From assembly GCF_965638725.1 (NCBI RefSeq), contig NC_134970.1, positions 5,585,001-5,649,000 of the forward strand: a DNA stretch of 64,000 bases. The letters are read 5' to 3'. Shown here piece by piece: positions 43,701 to 54,700 of this stretch. Under the pieces are notes generated by a model. The model saw only the letters and a list, made by a program, of their open reading frames with translations, was not told the origin of the DNA and ran no database searches. A program made the translations under genes and the position numbers. The stretch's first letter is position 1. Each line of letters begins with the position of its first letter. Origin of the DNA: Aptenodytes patagonicus (lineage: Eukaryota; Chordata; Aves; Sphenisciformes; Spheniscidae).

Positions 43701-44564
43701 GCAGAGGCTCCAAACAGTTTCTCTCTTCCTGCCTTTTCCCTACTCGCCTCCTTTGTGGACCTTTCACTTCAGTTTCCCCAAGTTATAAGAACACCCTGAG
43801 TGAGAACTGCAGTCATTCAAGTCACAAAACAGACACCACTTAGGGAAAAATAACGTCAATGATTAGTAAACTGAGAAAATTGCTAAAGTTGGGGTACGTG
43901 CTTTGCCAAGACAGTTAACAGGACATCCTACAGCATCATGTGGACTCACAGATTAATTTCAGGAAACGTCACCAGCTGTTGCCCAGCAGTGAGCCATGGG
44001 GCTGGGCTTCAAGAGATCCAGCTACACTTTCTAGACCCAGAATTATATTTATTGAGGAAACCCTTCTTTTATTAAATATGGCCTCACTATTTTTGCCTGC
44101 CTTATCTGTTTTTCAAAGCTACGTTGCCAAAACTTTACCTACAAGAAGCATTATCTGGCAGCAGCGATCACTAATTATTATGCACCATTTCTTAGTGCCG
44201 TCACAAGAGCAGGCTGCCACTGGACTCGAATGTTCTCACACTGCTCCGTTGTGACAGGCATTAGGCACAAGGTTCAGTGCTGCTATTTTTATGGCTGCCA
44301 AGCTCTACTTCCTTCTGAAAACTCTCTGATTCAACGGACTAAACTACTACATCCCAACAGACAGGTCAGGGACGTAGCACTATTTTATGAGAGCTAGTTG
44401 GTAGTTGCATTCATTTCCCTGTTCTTGTAATACACTCTTTTGCCACTGAAAGTATGACTAATAAATTTTAATCCGTATTATTTGTCCACAAATTGCAAAG
44501 GCAGACCTGACACACACACAGAGCTCTGCTCTCGTTTCTCTATCTTTATTCAATTTCCCTCACC

Positions 44565-44584
44565 TTTTTTTTTTTTTTTTTTTT
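44565..44584 (+). repeat. Poly-T tract, about 20 T
   Basis: A homopolymer in KCTD20 intron 1 with no adjacent retroposon body that I recognise on either side. Confidence 0.8.
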
Positions 44585-47500
44585 GCTTCTTTTGGCTATT
44601 TCAGTATTGGATCCCAGGCAGTTTTCTATTCTCAGAGTAAATCGCTGACTAGTTCTCTAGTCACTCTGACAGTGGGATACATATGACCTGTTCCAATTTA
44701 TAGTTCACAAGGGTGTTACGACATTGCATGTTCAGCAGCAAAACCGATGCAATGACTGAACATTCCCACACTCAGGAGCAATCAGTGGATTAACGTAATT
44801 TTTAATAGCTACACATAACACATTTGAGGTTGTTTTGAGAGCAAAAACCAGGGAAAAAAACAAATCCATTCACTGCTGGCAAAATTACTGAATATTGAAC
44901 TTCAGCGACTACAGCCCATGGTCAATGCCTCTTCTAAGACTAACAGCCATTGATTTTACTTCTCAATTTTAGGCCTGTGATCACAAACCAGCTGCCCTTC
45001 AAAAGTCCTAGCCCTCTTTTATGCTCTGACAAGCGGAGCCAAAAAATACACAGGCCAGCATATGGTCTGTGCTCAGGTCAGAGGACACATCACGCCCGCA
45101 AATTAGAACTTGAACAAGAGACAGGAGGAGAAACAGCCATGAAAGCTGATGAAATGAGACATAGGGAAGGCAAGTCCCAGGACTTCAGTTACTTACAGCA
45201 TCTGTAATTATTTCCCTGTAATAGACTCCTGAAACACACCCACGTGAAAGCCCACTTTGCTCTGCCTTTGTGGTTCTGCCGCATTACAACTCAGCCTAGT
45301 TTGGTCACCAGTCTGCTGCAAAGGAATTCCAGTCACCACGGGTGACGGGCTAACAAGGTCTTGATAAAAAAAAGTCTCCCCACTACTTCTAGACCTGAGA
45401 CTAAAGGACACATTGCTCAACTCTGGCCTCCTGTTATAACCCCCTTCTCTGGAAAGCTGGACATCCTTTGACCCCCAAAACCACTGCTCCTTGGCCTCCC
45501 CTCCCACCACGCACAGACGCATCCCGGGGCTCCATCTTAGCTGTGAGCTGCCCGAGCCTCTCTGGGGAACACGTGGTAGCAAAATCAGGATGGCAGGCTC
45601 CGCAGTAGAGATCAGCCACTAGCCATTCTCATCTCAGAAAACTGCAGTTTTGATATTCACGCTGCTAATCTGCCTTCCTCCGTGCTGCAGGCTGGATGGA
45701 GTCCCTCCTTTAGGTCCTCCTCATGCAGCAGTGGTTGCCTGCCTTCTCCCCAGGATAAAGCAGGGCTGCATGGGGCATGCTTAAGCACTCCCTATTTACC
45801 CTGGAGCACGGGGGGTTGGATTCATCTCACCTGAGCTGCCTAGATTACAAGTCCCAGCTTCTCTATACAGACACTGGTAAGAAACAAGCACTGGAAGGCA
45901 ATTCAGCTCCTCAGAACGCAGATGGGATCAGTCTGGGCTATGGGACAGAAGATGAAATTTGGGAATTTTTCAGAACTGGGAGGCTATTCAGTAGACAACA
46001 ATTCACATGGCAAAGCCGTCCAAAAGCCAGGGACCCAAAATTGTACTAACCTTGGCAAAAGATGGTCCACAAGCTCTAGCCGACTGTCATGTTGGAATCA
46101 GAGGGGATGCTGGGATCAGAAACCTGAAATCAGAGGGGCTTACATCAGCAGTCTGGCCAAGACCCCTCCAAAAACCAGATACTGCAGTCACGTTGCTTCT
46201 GCAGAAAATGTTAATTTTACCAAATTGGTAACTTCTGATCTCATCATTAGCTCTGGTTATGCTATTTATGAATAAAGTGGAAGAAAAAATGGTGGTGGCT
46301 CCCCATCCCTTTACATTTCCCCACAGAAGAGTATTTATTACACTGCTTGTCTGGATATGCGTTAAATTAGCCAGTAATGAACTGATCCTCTAGCTAAATT
46401 TACTTTCTATTAAGCAATTCATTTAAAAATCAGGAGATCCTTTAGACAGCTGAAGTGGCCTTTATCAGCAGGCACCAATTCAGCATTTTTCCTGTAAAGA
46501 AAGAGCTCATTATCCACACACTCCTCTGGGATCTCTAAACAGAACGCAGCAGTCCCAGAGTCCATTCCCAAGCTAAAGTTTTAGGGAGGCTCACTTTGAT
46601 TTATTAAACAGGAATTTACTTTCTAGTAGGAGGAAGAGTCTCTGACACCGGCTTTGGTGAGAACATGCAACTAAGAGAGAGTGCACAGGTACGTGCTATT
46701 TCAGGTAGCTCTGCAAGTCTCCTTTCACGAGTTTATTTGGCTGCTGACTCGGTCTGTCATCATGCAGTGACTTTCATAACTTTGTGATGCAATTATTAAT
46801 ACATTACCACTACTACCTACTGCTTGGCCAATATTCCTTTATGATCACAGCTTTTGGCAAAAGGGGACAAAGGTGATATTAATTGCTATACAGCGCTACG
46901 TCTTACAGCAAATTCATTACAAAGGGTGAAGTATTGTTTACCTTTCTCTACACCCAAATTTTCTACTTATGGGTTTTCAGGTATTTAAAGTGGGGTTAAT
47001 AGCATTACTTTTAAACAATACTATACTCTACTTCCTTTGACTACACTGCTACACTGTGAACGAAACACTTGGCTGCCTGTCATGGGCACATGGAATGAGT
47101 TCAAGATGAGGTTGAGTGACAAACACATCCGAGCATACCACAAACTTTGTGCTGAAAGCATCAGCTAATAAAACCAGATGTGATTCTTGCTTCTCATTAC
47201 CTGTCAAGACAGACTGAATCGCCACACAAAAAAATGTTACAACATCCTGAACAGAAAACTCAAAGCGGGTGATTATGAAACCTCTCAGATTCGGAGAAGG
47301 CAAGACTGAACATGCCAAGATATGAAGGCACCTCAAAAAGACTGAGGTAAGATCAGATTTATGATCAAAACAGCTAAAGTAAGAGAGTTTCTCAATTCTG
47401 ACGGTTAAAAATATTTGGGGAAGGAAACGAAGATTACTGCTCTGTATAGCCCAGGTAAGGCTACCTCTGGAGCACAGAAAAATAAAGCGTAACATTGAGT

Positions 47501-47801
47501 AACTTTATACTGGACACATTCACATGGATCTTAGATGGTAAGTTTCTGTCAGCACAATTGTGACCAGTGATGAGGCTTCCTATTTTTGAGGCTCTGGAAC
47601 TACTACCTTGCCTTCCCCTCAAAGCACTGTCACAAAACCCTTCCAGAAAAAAAAAAACCCAAACAACAAAACCCAAAAAACCCAACCACTTTCCCTGCCT
47701 GTAGGTACATGCAATCTACATCAAACAGCTCAAATGTCTTTGCTAAAACTTGTTTCTCACCGCTGTTGAGAAGTATATAAATAACCATTTTGGTCCTTTT
47801 A

Positions 47802-48693
47802 GAATCATAGAATAGTTTGGGTTGGAAGGGACCTCTAAAGGTCACCTAGTCCAACCCCCCTGCCATGGGCAGGGACATCTGCAACTAGATCAGGTTGCTC
47901 AGAGCCCCGTCCAACCTGACCTGGAATGTTTCCAGGGATGGGGCATCCACCACCTCTCTGGGCAACCTGGGCCAGTGCTTCACCACCCTCAGTATCAAAA
48001 ATGTCTTCCTTATATCTAGTCTAAATCTACCCCCCTTCAGTTTAAAGCCATTGCCCCTTCTCCTGTCGCAACAGGCCCTGCTAAAAAGTCTGCCGCCATC
48101 TTTTTTATCAGCCCCCTTTAAGTACTGACAGGCTGCAATAAGGTCTCCCTGAAGCCTTCTCTTCTCTAGGCTGAACAACCCCAACTCTCTCAGCCTTTCT
48201 CCATAGCAGAGGTGTTGAATCCCCCTGATCATTTTCGGGGCCCTCTTCTGGACCCGCTCCAACAGGTCCGTGTCTTTCTCATGCTGAGGGCTCCAGAGCT
48301 GGACGCAGGGCTCCAGGTGGGGTCTCAGCAGAGCAGAGTAGAGGGGCAGAATCCCCTCCCTCGACCTGCTGGCCACGCTGCTTTGGATGCAGCCCAGGAG
48401 ACTATTGGCCTTCTGGACTGCGAGCGCACGTTGCCGGCTCATGTCCAGCTTTTCACCCACCAGTGCCCCCAAGTCCTTCTCAGCAGGGCTGCTCTCAATC
48501 CCTTCATCCCCCAGCCTGTATTGATACCGGGGGTTGCCCCGACCCAGGGGCAGGACCTTGCACTTGGCCTTGTTAAACCTCATGAGGTTCACACGGGCCC
48601 ACTTCTCCAGCTTGTCCAGGTCCCTCTGGATGGCATCCCGTCCCTCTGGCGTGTCGACCGCACCACTCAGCTTGGTGTCATCCGCAAACTTTG
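47802..48693 (-). mobile_element. CR1 LINE 3' end with reverse-transcriptase C-terminal ORF
   Basis: This is a 5'-truncated chicken-repeat-1 LINE inserted on the minus strand. Its 3' end carries the CR1 terminal ATTCTATG octamer (seen on the plus strand as CATAGAAT). A continuous reading frame (48592 to 47885, about 235 codons) encodes the C-terminal part of the CR1 ORF2 protein after the reverse transcriptase core, with the family signatures [44 protein letters not shown] and ERVQKR. The endonuclease and the RT active site are absent, so it cannot move by itself. The open frame suggests modest age. It lies in KCTD20 intron 1 in the sense direction. Confidence 0.93.
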
Positions 48694-50299
48694 ACTACAA
48701 CTTCTTCCAGGTAGACACCTGCAGCTTGACTGGGCCCACTGAATTCCACTCAACTTTATACAGAATAACTACAAAATAGAAAGCTCCCAAAAAATAAAAC
48801 CATGTGATGAAATCTTACCAGAAAGATGATTCTTTTTAAGCCCAAATCAAACAGAAAACTCATCCCCTTCAACACTAGCAGCAAAAGACAGTACTGAAAA
48901 AGATCAAAAAGCATTTCATGTGCTGCAAATAAGCCTATCTTGAAACAAACACCAATTTAGCTAATTCAGCACACGCCTATCTCCATGAAAGCATAACTTC
49001 AATGTCTTCTTAATTGCTTTACGATAAGCTGAAATAAGTCTCAACACAGCCTTCTGCACAGGTTTCAATTAGGATTAGTCTACATAAACTGCTCCATTTC
49101 AGTCATAAGACCAGACCATAGAAGACCCTCTAACGTGGATGTTATTATAGAAAATAAAGACAATTGTGCCAGTATAAGCAATTGTTGTACAGGCTGCTTT
49201 GCAAAAGAGCATTTTTTTTTTTAGTGACATAAGTACACAGAGGTTATAAACAGTATCAGTCTATTTATTTTAGTAAAAGGTAACTGTTTCCCTAAATAAA
49301 ATTGCTCCGCTGTAATAAAGGCATGTGTAAATCCAGCCTGAAGAATAATAAGTAACAACTTTTTACAGGAAGCTTCGCTTACAGACTAACCCACAGTTTT
49401 TGAGCCCAGTTATTCACTGTTTTGATGCTTACATCACTGAAAATGCTTCTACAAACCGAGGCAGAATTATTTATAACCCTTAAATCCAGGTGACTGTCAG
49501 CAGTGCAGTCTTATAGTCTGGGCACTGGGGTAAACAAAGACACACATCAAAAGGGAGAGCTGAGCCTTTCTGTTGATTCCCCAGACACAACCTTATTCCG
49601 ATTAACAGTTCGTGACTGCTGCTAATGGCAGCAGGAAGGATTGCGACTTTGTGGCGAGGATAAGGCAGGCACAGGGAGCACAGGTGCATTTTCTGCCTTA
49701 AAGCCATAATCTGCTGCGACAACAGGATTTGGGTTTAGCAGCAACCCTGGCAAAGTAATTCAAAACACTCTCCCTACAGAGGTGTGTTCTCAGGTTTATG
49801 CCCAAGATTGTTAGCACTATTATTACCCCTTCCCCGAGAAGCCTAAGGTCACTGAGAAGGCAGTACAGAGAGAGCAGGGTCAGAGATGGGGAAAGTCACA
49901 ACACAAAAAGGTGCCTACGAGCAGATGCAGGCTGAGGTCTCACCTGCTGCACCCATTTTTGGAAAAACTCCTTAGAACTCCTGCTCCCTTTCCAAGCACG
50001 GTGGGGCCAGAAAGGAGGGAGGAAAGGGAAGATAGACTCAAGCCTAAAAACACGCTTAAGAATAATAATGCACCAGCCTACAACCCCAGAACACGCGTAG
50101 GAGGGCAGCGTGACCAACCAGCACCCCACCAGTAGGATGTTTCCTGCTCTGGTGGCGGTGGTCACAAGCAGCAGCCTCACCAAAGGGCGCTGGACACAGT
50201 CCAGCAACCAGGCCTCCTACACGCCGCAGGGGAAAGGGGTAACGTGTCAGAGATGCGGGGATGCAGCGCTAACTCGAGGGGTAACAGGTCCGGCCGCCA

Positions 50300-50760
50300 G
50301 CCAAACACGGATGAGAGCGTAGGAGAGGCCCCAAAGGCCCCTTCTCCAAGTAAACACGGGGCAGGCACCCCCAGCCCCACAGATGGCCCTCTCCCGGTGC
50401 ACACAAAGGCGGCCCCATGCCCACCTCCCCAAACGCCCACAGAGGAAAGGGCGGCACCCCGGCCCCTCCAAAGCCCATACAGAACGATGGAGTCCACTGT
50501 GACCCCACAGACATTCCCTCGGCCCCACAGATGCCCTCCTCAACGCCCGCAGGGGACAGGGAAGGCCTCCCCCGGGCCCAGCGTGCCCCCCTTCCCCCGA
50601 GCACACGGCGTACAACGGGCGCCCCCAGGCCCACAAGTCGTCCTCAAAGCACAGAGAGGGCCGGGAAGGCCCCTAAAGCCCCCCCCCCAGGCCTCATAGA
50701 GGGCCGGAAAGGGCCCCCACAGCCCCCTGGAGAGCCGGGAAGGCCCCACAGGTCACGCTG
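50300..50760. repeat. Degenerate GC-rich minisatellite next to KCTD20 exon 1
   Basis: Related blocks recur at irregular spacing of roughly 35-60 bases: CCCACAGATGSCC, AGAGGGCCGG(A/G)AAGG and GGGAAGGCCCC, for example around 50391, 50530, 50660, 50698, 50732 and 50744. The pattern is that of a decayed tandem array. The long open frames on both strands are side effects of composition. Confidence 0.55.
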
Positions 50761-50824
50761 GGGCCCACGCAGGGCGAGGAAGGGGCCGCCGCCGCCCCCC
50801 CCCCCGCCTTTAGGCCTCACTCAC

Positions 50825-50900
50825 CGCGTCCCCGCCGAGGCCGCTCCCTCAGGGGGGCGGAGGGCGGGGTCCCGCCGCTAAGCCCCTCCCCGTCCCCACC
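50825..50900 (-). other. KCTD20: KCTD20 exon 1 (5'UTR), approximate 5' end
   Basis: On the minus strand GGGGACGCG|GTGAGTGAGG is a near-perfect donor ending at 50825. It sits in the CpG island and just downstream, in transcript sense, of two CCAAT boxes, so it is the best candidate for the untranslated first exon. The 5' end is estimated from the CCAAT positions. Confidence 0.55.
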
Positions 50901-50905
50901 GCTAC

Positions 50906-50942
50906 CCGATTGGTCCGGCGCGCAGAGCCGGCTGGCCAATGG
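50906..50942. promoter_or_regulatory. Paired CCAAT boxes, one on each strand
   Basis: CGATTGG (50907-50913, a CCAAT on the minus strand) and GGCCAATGGGG (about 50934-50944, a CCAAT on the plus strand) lie about 25 bases apart. This NF-Y-type arrangement sits 80-110 bases upstream of the KCTD20 donor and is typical of TATA-less promoters. Confidence 0.6.
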
Positions 50943-51054
50943 GGAACCGAGGGAGCGGGAGGGGCGGGGGGCGCTGAGGGCGGGGAGGTACCGGTGCGCG
51001 GGTATCCCGGTGTGCGCGTGCATCCCGGAGCGCGCGTCCTCCGGTGTCCGTGCG

Positions 51055-51150
51055 CCGTGCTGCACCGCGCCGTGCTGCACCGCACCGTGCTGCACCGCGC
51101 CGTGCTGCACCGCACCGTGCTGCACTGCACCGTGCTGCACCTCCCCGTGC
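51055..51150. repeat. 15-bp minisatellite, about 6.4 units
   Basis: The unit is CGTGCTGCACCGCGC. Copies start at 51055, 51070, 51085, 51100, 51115 and 51130, with a partial copy at 51145. The last bases alternate CGCGC, CGCAC, CGCGC, CGCAC, so the array is really a 30-bp dimer repeat, with two decayed units at the right end. It produces repetitive open frames in all readings, which are not genes. Confidence 0.95.
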
Positions 51151-51601
51151 TGGCGGACCCGTGCGCGCCCTCCTCCGCGCGCCCTCCCCTGTGCATCCTC
51201 CCCTGGCCCCCCCGCGCTCCTCCTCCGAGGCCCCTCTCCGAGCCCCCCCCCCCCCCCCCCCCCCGGGCCCCGCTCGCAGCGGCGCTGTCCCGGCCCGGCC
51301 GTGCCCGGTGAAGGAAAGGGATAAAAGCAAATATTCGAGCTGCCCTCCCCACGGCGTCTCCCGGGACCCCTCCCTCCTCCGGCAGCGCGTCCTCCCCCGT
51401 GGCGGGAGAACAGGACCCCCGGGAGGACAGGGATCCTCGGGGACACGGGGACCCCCGGGCCGGCCGGGGCCACCGGCGCTGTCCCGATCCCGGCAGCGGG
51501 CGGGATCCCCCGAGCGGAGGCGGTGGCCGTGCCGGGAGGACGCGGGACCGCGGCCCCGGGCGCTGCCCCCCGCCGCTCTCCTGCCTCCGGGGCTCCGGTT
51601 C

Positions 51602-51624
51602 GTTTCGATTTCGTTTCCCGGAAG
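51602..51624 (+). promoter_or_regulatory. ISRE-like element abutting an ETS site, ETV7 promoter
   Basis: GTTTCGATTTCGTTTC (51602-51617) fits the interferon-stimulated response element pattern GTTTCNNTTTC, with a third TTTC half-site in register. It is followed at once by CCCGGAAGG (about 51617-51625), a class ETS motif. It lies about 110 bases upstream of the ETV7 ATG. Human ETV7 is known to be interferon-induced, so the match has biological context. Function is inferred. Confidence 0.65.
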
Positions 51625-51725
51625 GATCGCGCCGAAGCCGCAGCGGCCGCAGGGACGGGATCCGCCCGCGCCCGGCACCGGAGCAGCGCCGAGCTCCGGG
51701 TCGCGGCCACCCACCGCCACCGGGG

Positions 51726-51731
51726 ATGCAG
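51726..51731 (+). CDS. ETV7: ETV7 first coding exon, two codons (Met-Gln)
   Basis: ATGCAG|GTAAGAG is a start codon in a purine -3 context followed by a strong donor. It joins in phase 0 to the acceptor CCCCAG|GGTAAAGTGGCA at 53747, giving [10 protein letters not shown], which aligns with the beginning of the human protein. Gene finders would easily miss it. Confidence 0.85.
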
Positions 51732-54700
51732 GTAAGAGCCGCCCGCCTCCGGCCCGGTCCCGTCTCCCCCCCGGCTTTCCCCCCCCTCAATTAGAGGCTT
51801 GAAGTTGCTGCCCTGGGGGGGTGACACCCCCCCCCCCCCCATCCATCCACCTCCAAACGGCCTCACGGAGCCCGGAGCCTCCCTCCCCCCCCCCCCCCCC
51901 CATTTGGGACTGAGCCGAAAGCTGCTCTCGCACGTCTGGGGTTTTGTTTTCACCCCCCTTTTCTCGCTTTCCCACTCGAACCCCTCCAAGGATAATATTT
52001 CCTCTTGAAGCAAGGAAATGCCATCTCAGAAACACGTGAAAACAGCTCAGCAGGAAAAAAAGCAAGGACGGAAAATCGGTACGAAGTAACAAAAATGAAG
52101 AATGCATCTCTTATGCCCTAGAAATCCTGAGGAGCAAGAAAAATATCACACATTTGGTCTGTTCTTACCGTAAATCTCATTGTAAGAGAGTCACACCGAT
52201 GGGAGAAAACTAAAATACTTTTTAGAGGAGTTCTAGACAAAATACACTGCTAATTTTTCATTTTTATTTTTCCCGTAGCTTATTGCTTAGAATGAATCCG
52301 AAACACAGTTTGCATTGCTATCAAGCCCGTTCAGAGTTTATCCTGGAGTTTTTCCAGTTTCCTCATACAATGTTACGCAGCTGCTTGCTTTGCTAAAACC
52401 AACGACAGCGAGACAGCCAGCGACGATTCCACCACGAGCAGGCAAATTGTTAACGCTCATCCTTCTGGTGAAGAAAACCCCTCACCAAACTGCTGCCTTT
52501 CCCCTGCTGTAACTCCCCTGGGATCACAGGGAAGCATTTTCCCCGGGAGGGATGGAGCGCTTTGCTCCTCTCTCCCGTGCTCCCAGTTTTGGGGACGCCA
52601 GCTTTGCATTTAAGATGTGTCCAACCACCATCTGCTCTGTCGGCGCACACTGATTTTTCTTCACCCCTGATTTTCAGGGGGGCTCAGCTCCTCTACGCCC
52701 ACACACAGGTCGAGGAGCGCTGGCTGCTCTAACCACCTCCAAAAATCTGCCCGAGGGTGTATTGAGGTGCCCAGAATTGGCAACCGCTTCAGAAAATACT
52801 ATTTGCAGGCAAAATTGTTAATTTTCCAGAGAATGAAGCTGAGAAATTGCTGGGATTCATGTTAATAGATTTTTTAAGGGGAAACAACATCTGCTTGGCT
52901 GCCAGTAACATTTCAAGATCTAGATGGGGCTGAAAGCAGGATCTGAGCTCCCTTCTGGCTCACATGCTCTGGATGAGAGCCCAGAGGCAGAGCGGGGGTG
53001 ATGCTGAGCCCCCCAGCCCAGCGGAGGTGCTGGGGCTGCCTCTCCTCCCAGCACTGACCATCTCACCCGTTCGGGGAGGCTGGAGGGGCTCCTCAATGAG
53101 CAACCGAGAGGGAGGAGTAATTCTTGAGAGGTTGGGACTTAATGGCAGGAGAGCAGGATGAGAGGACATCTCTCTAAGCCATGGGATGGGCTATTTCCAC
53201 TTATGCCCAAACGATCACTTGGGAAAAAGTTAGAGATCTCTTCATACACTGTTTTTAGACAAAATCTAAGCATTATTGCCAGCTGTATTTTCACAACTCT
53301 AAAGAATTGAAGTACTGTCCTAAAACCTTGGGCGTCCAACGAGCATCTGAGGATCCTGCAGGAAGCGGGAGCCAGCACGGGCACTGCAGGGTCTGCCAGT
53401 CTTGGCTTCATCTTCTACTTCCCTGCCGCCATGGGGCAGTGGGGATGGATAACTCGCATCCAGAGCCTGGATGAGGGCAGGTACCTCTGCTAAAGAAAAG
53501 AGCTGGACAAAGAGAGGGGGATCTCTGGCTACTAACGCTGTCTGGGGCAACCAGAGATTCATCCTGGGGCTGGTAAAGGACCTAGAGCCAGTGTGGAAGA
53601 GCTGCAGACAGCACATCATGCTGCTATGAGAAACCAGTTAGAAAGTATTTGAGCAGTGTTTACTGCGGTGGAGGCATCTCCAAAGCAAAGGCAGGACCAG
53701 AGCTGGGAATGTTCCCCCACTGATGTATTTGATCTCTTTTCCCCAGGGTAAAGTGGCAGTCAGCTCTTCCAGCCCCGTTGTCGCAGCTTCGTTACCACCC
53801 CCATCCCAGGCCAGACAAACACCCATCAGCGAGGGGGAGCTCTTCAAGCTTCCAGGCAGGCTGAGTGAGTAGATGTTGAGCAAGTCAACGCTGCTTAAAA
53901 AAAAAAAGAGGAGTTCCCACAGGGTGGGACATGGTGGGTACAGCCATGGTGTCCCACCCAGGGACCATTCCCTGTTGTCAAGGGGGACAAGATGGACCAG
54001 TCATCAGGGTTCATTTTCTCTCTTTGGGGCATTTTTGACCTGTGAGTGCTTAATGTAGAGGGAAAGTTTGGTGATGAAGGAGACTAGTGTCCCACCCTGC
54101 CCCTCAGCAGTTTTGAAGATGGAGACTGGGTTGTTTCAGAGGCTGCCCCTGGTTTCAGGAATCCAGCCCTCCCTGTGGAGCAAAGACGACGTGATCCACT
54201 GGCTAAGATGGGCTGAAAGAGAGTATTCCCTTCGGCAAACCGACGAAAGCAAGTTTGAAATGAACGGCAAAGCCCTGTGCATCCTCACCAAGGATGACTT
54301 CAGATACCGAGCTCCGAGCTCAGGTTAGACCAAGCGCAAGGGTGTTTCTGAGGACCATCCAAGTACAGCACAAGCTGTGGTCTGCTGAGAGGGGCTGGAT
54401 GGGTCCCAGCAGACCAGGCTTTAGCTCTAGCCAGTTGGGTGCTGGAGACAAGGACAACCCTCTTCCTTCAGTCCATCTGGACTACAAATGCTTTGGGATG
54501 GGGAATAACCTCTTACTCTGTAGCACAGAAATCTAAGCAACAACATCAACTGAGAGAGACTATAACGCAAAGTCATCTGAGCGGACTTTCCTTCCCTGCA
54601 GGTGATGTGTTATATGAAATATTCCAGTACATTAAAACTCAAAGAAGAGCTCTGGCGTGCAGCCCTTTGCTGAACTCACCCTTCAGGGAAGCCAGGAACA

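Larger units (their letters stand above)
28525..50824 (-). other. KCTD20: KCTD20 intron 1 (about 22.3 kb), no coding gene recognised
   Basis: The intron joins the untranslated first exon in the CpG island to the first coding exon. Apart from the LINE fragment, I see no open frame with a domain or exon-like boundaries on either strand. It contains a CR1 3' end (47802-48693), a MIR-like relic (32240-32385), long homopolymers (20 C at 31070-31089, 16 C at 37773-37788, about 20 T at 44565-44584) and a degenerate GC-rich minisatellite against exon 1 (50300-50760). PXT1, which lies between ETV7 and KCTD20 in human, is not recognisable here. Confidence 0.6.
50800..51800. promoter_or_regulatory. Shared CpG island, KCTD20 (-) / ETV7 (+) divergent promoter
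   Basis: One kilobase of very high GC and CpG holds the KCTD20 exon 1 donor at 50825 on the minus strand and the ETV7 start codon and first donor at 51726-51731 on the plus strand. The two genes are therefore head to head with less than 0.9 kb between the known points. It includes CCAAT boxes, a 15-bp minisatellite, a 22-base C run (51243-51264) and an ISRE/ETS composite. Confidence 0.75.

Noticed and set aside
48212-48694. Plus-strand 160-codon frame antisense to the CR1 reading frame
   Set aside because: It is the complement of the CR1 ORF2 fragment; the minus-strand frame has the family signatures.
28525-50824. PXT1 or another nested gene within the large KCTD20 first intron
   Set aside because: I looked for open frames with exon boundaries on both strands and found none apart from the LINE fragment. 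PXT1 is very short, so absence cannot be proved by eye.
50817-52013. Minus-strand open frame of 398 codons with repeated Ala/Arg/Val/Gln-His motifs
   Set aside because: It reads through the 15-bp minisatellite and poly-C runs of the KCTD20-ETV7 island and is open in several frames at once.
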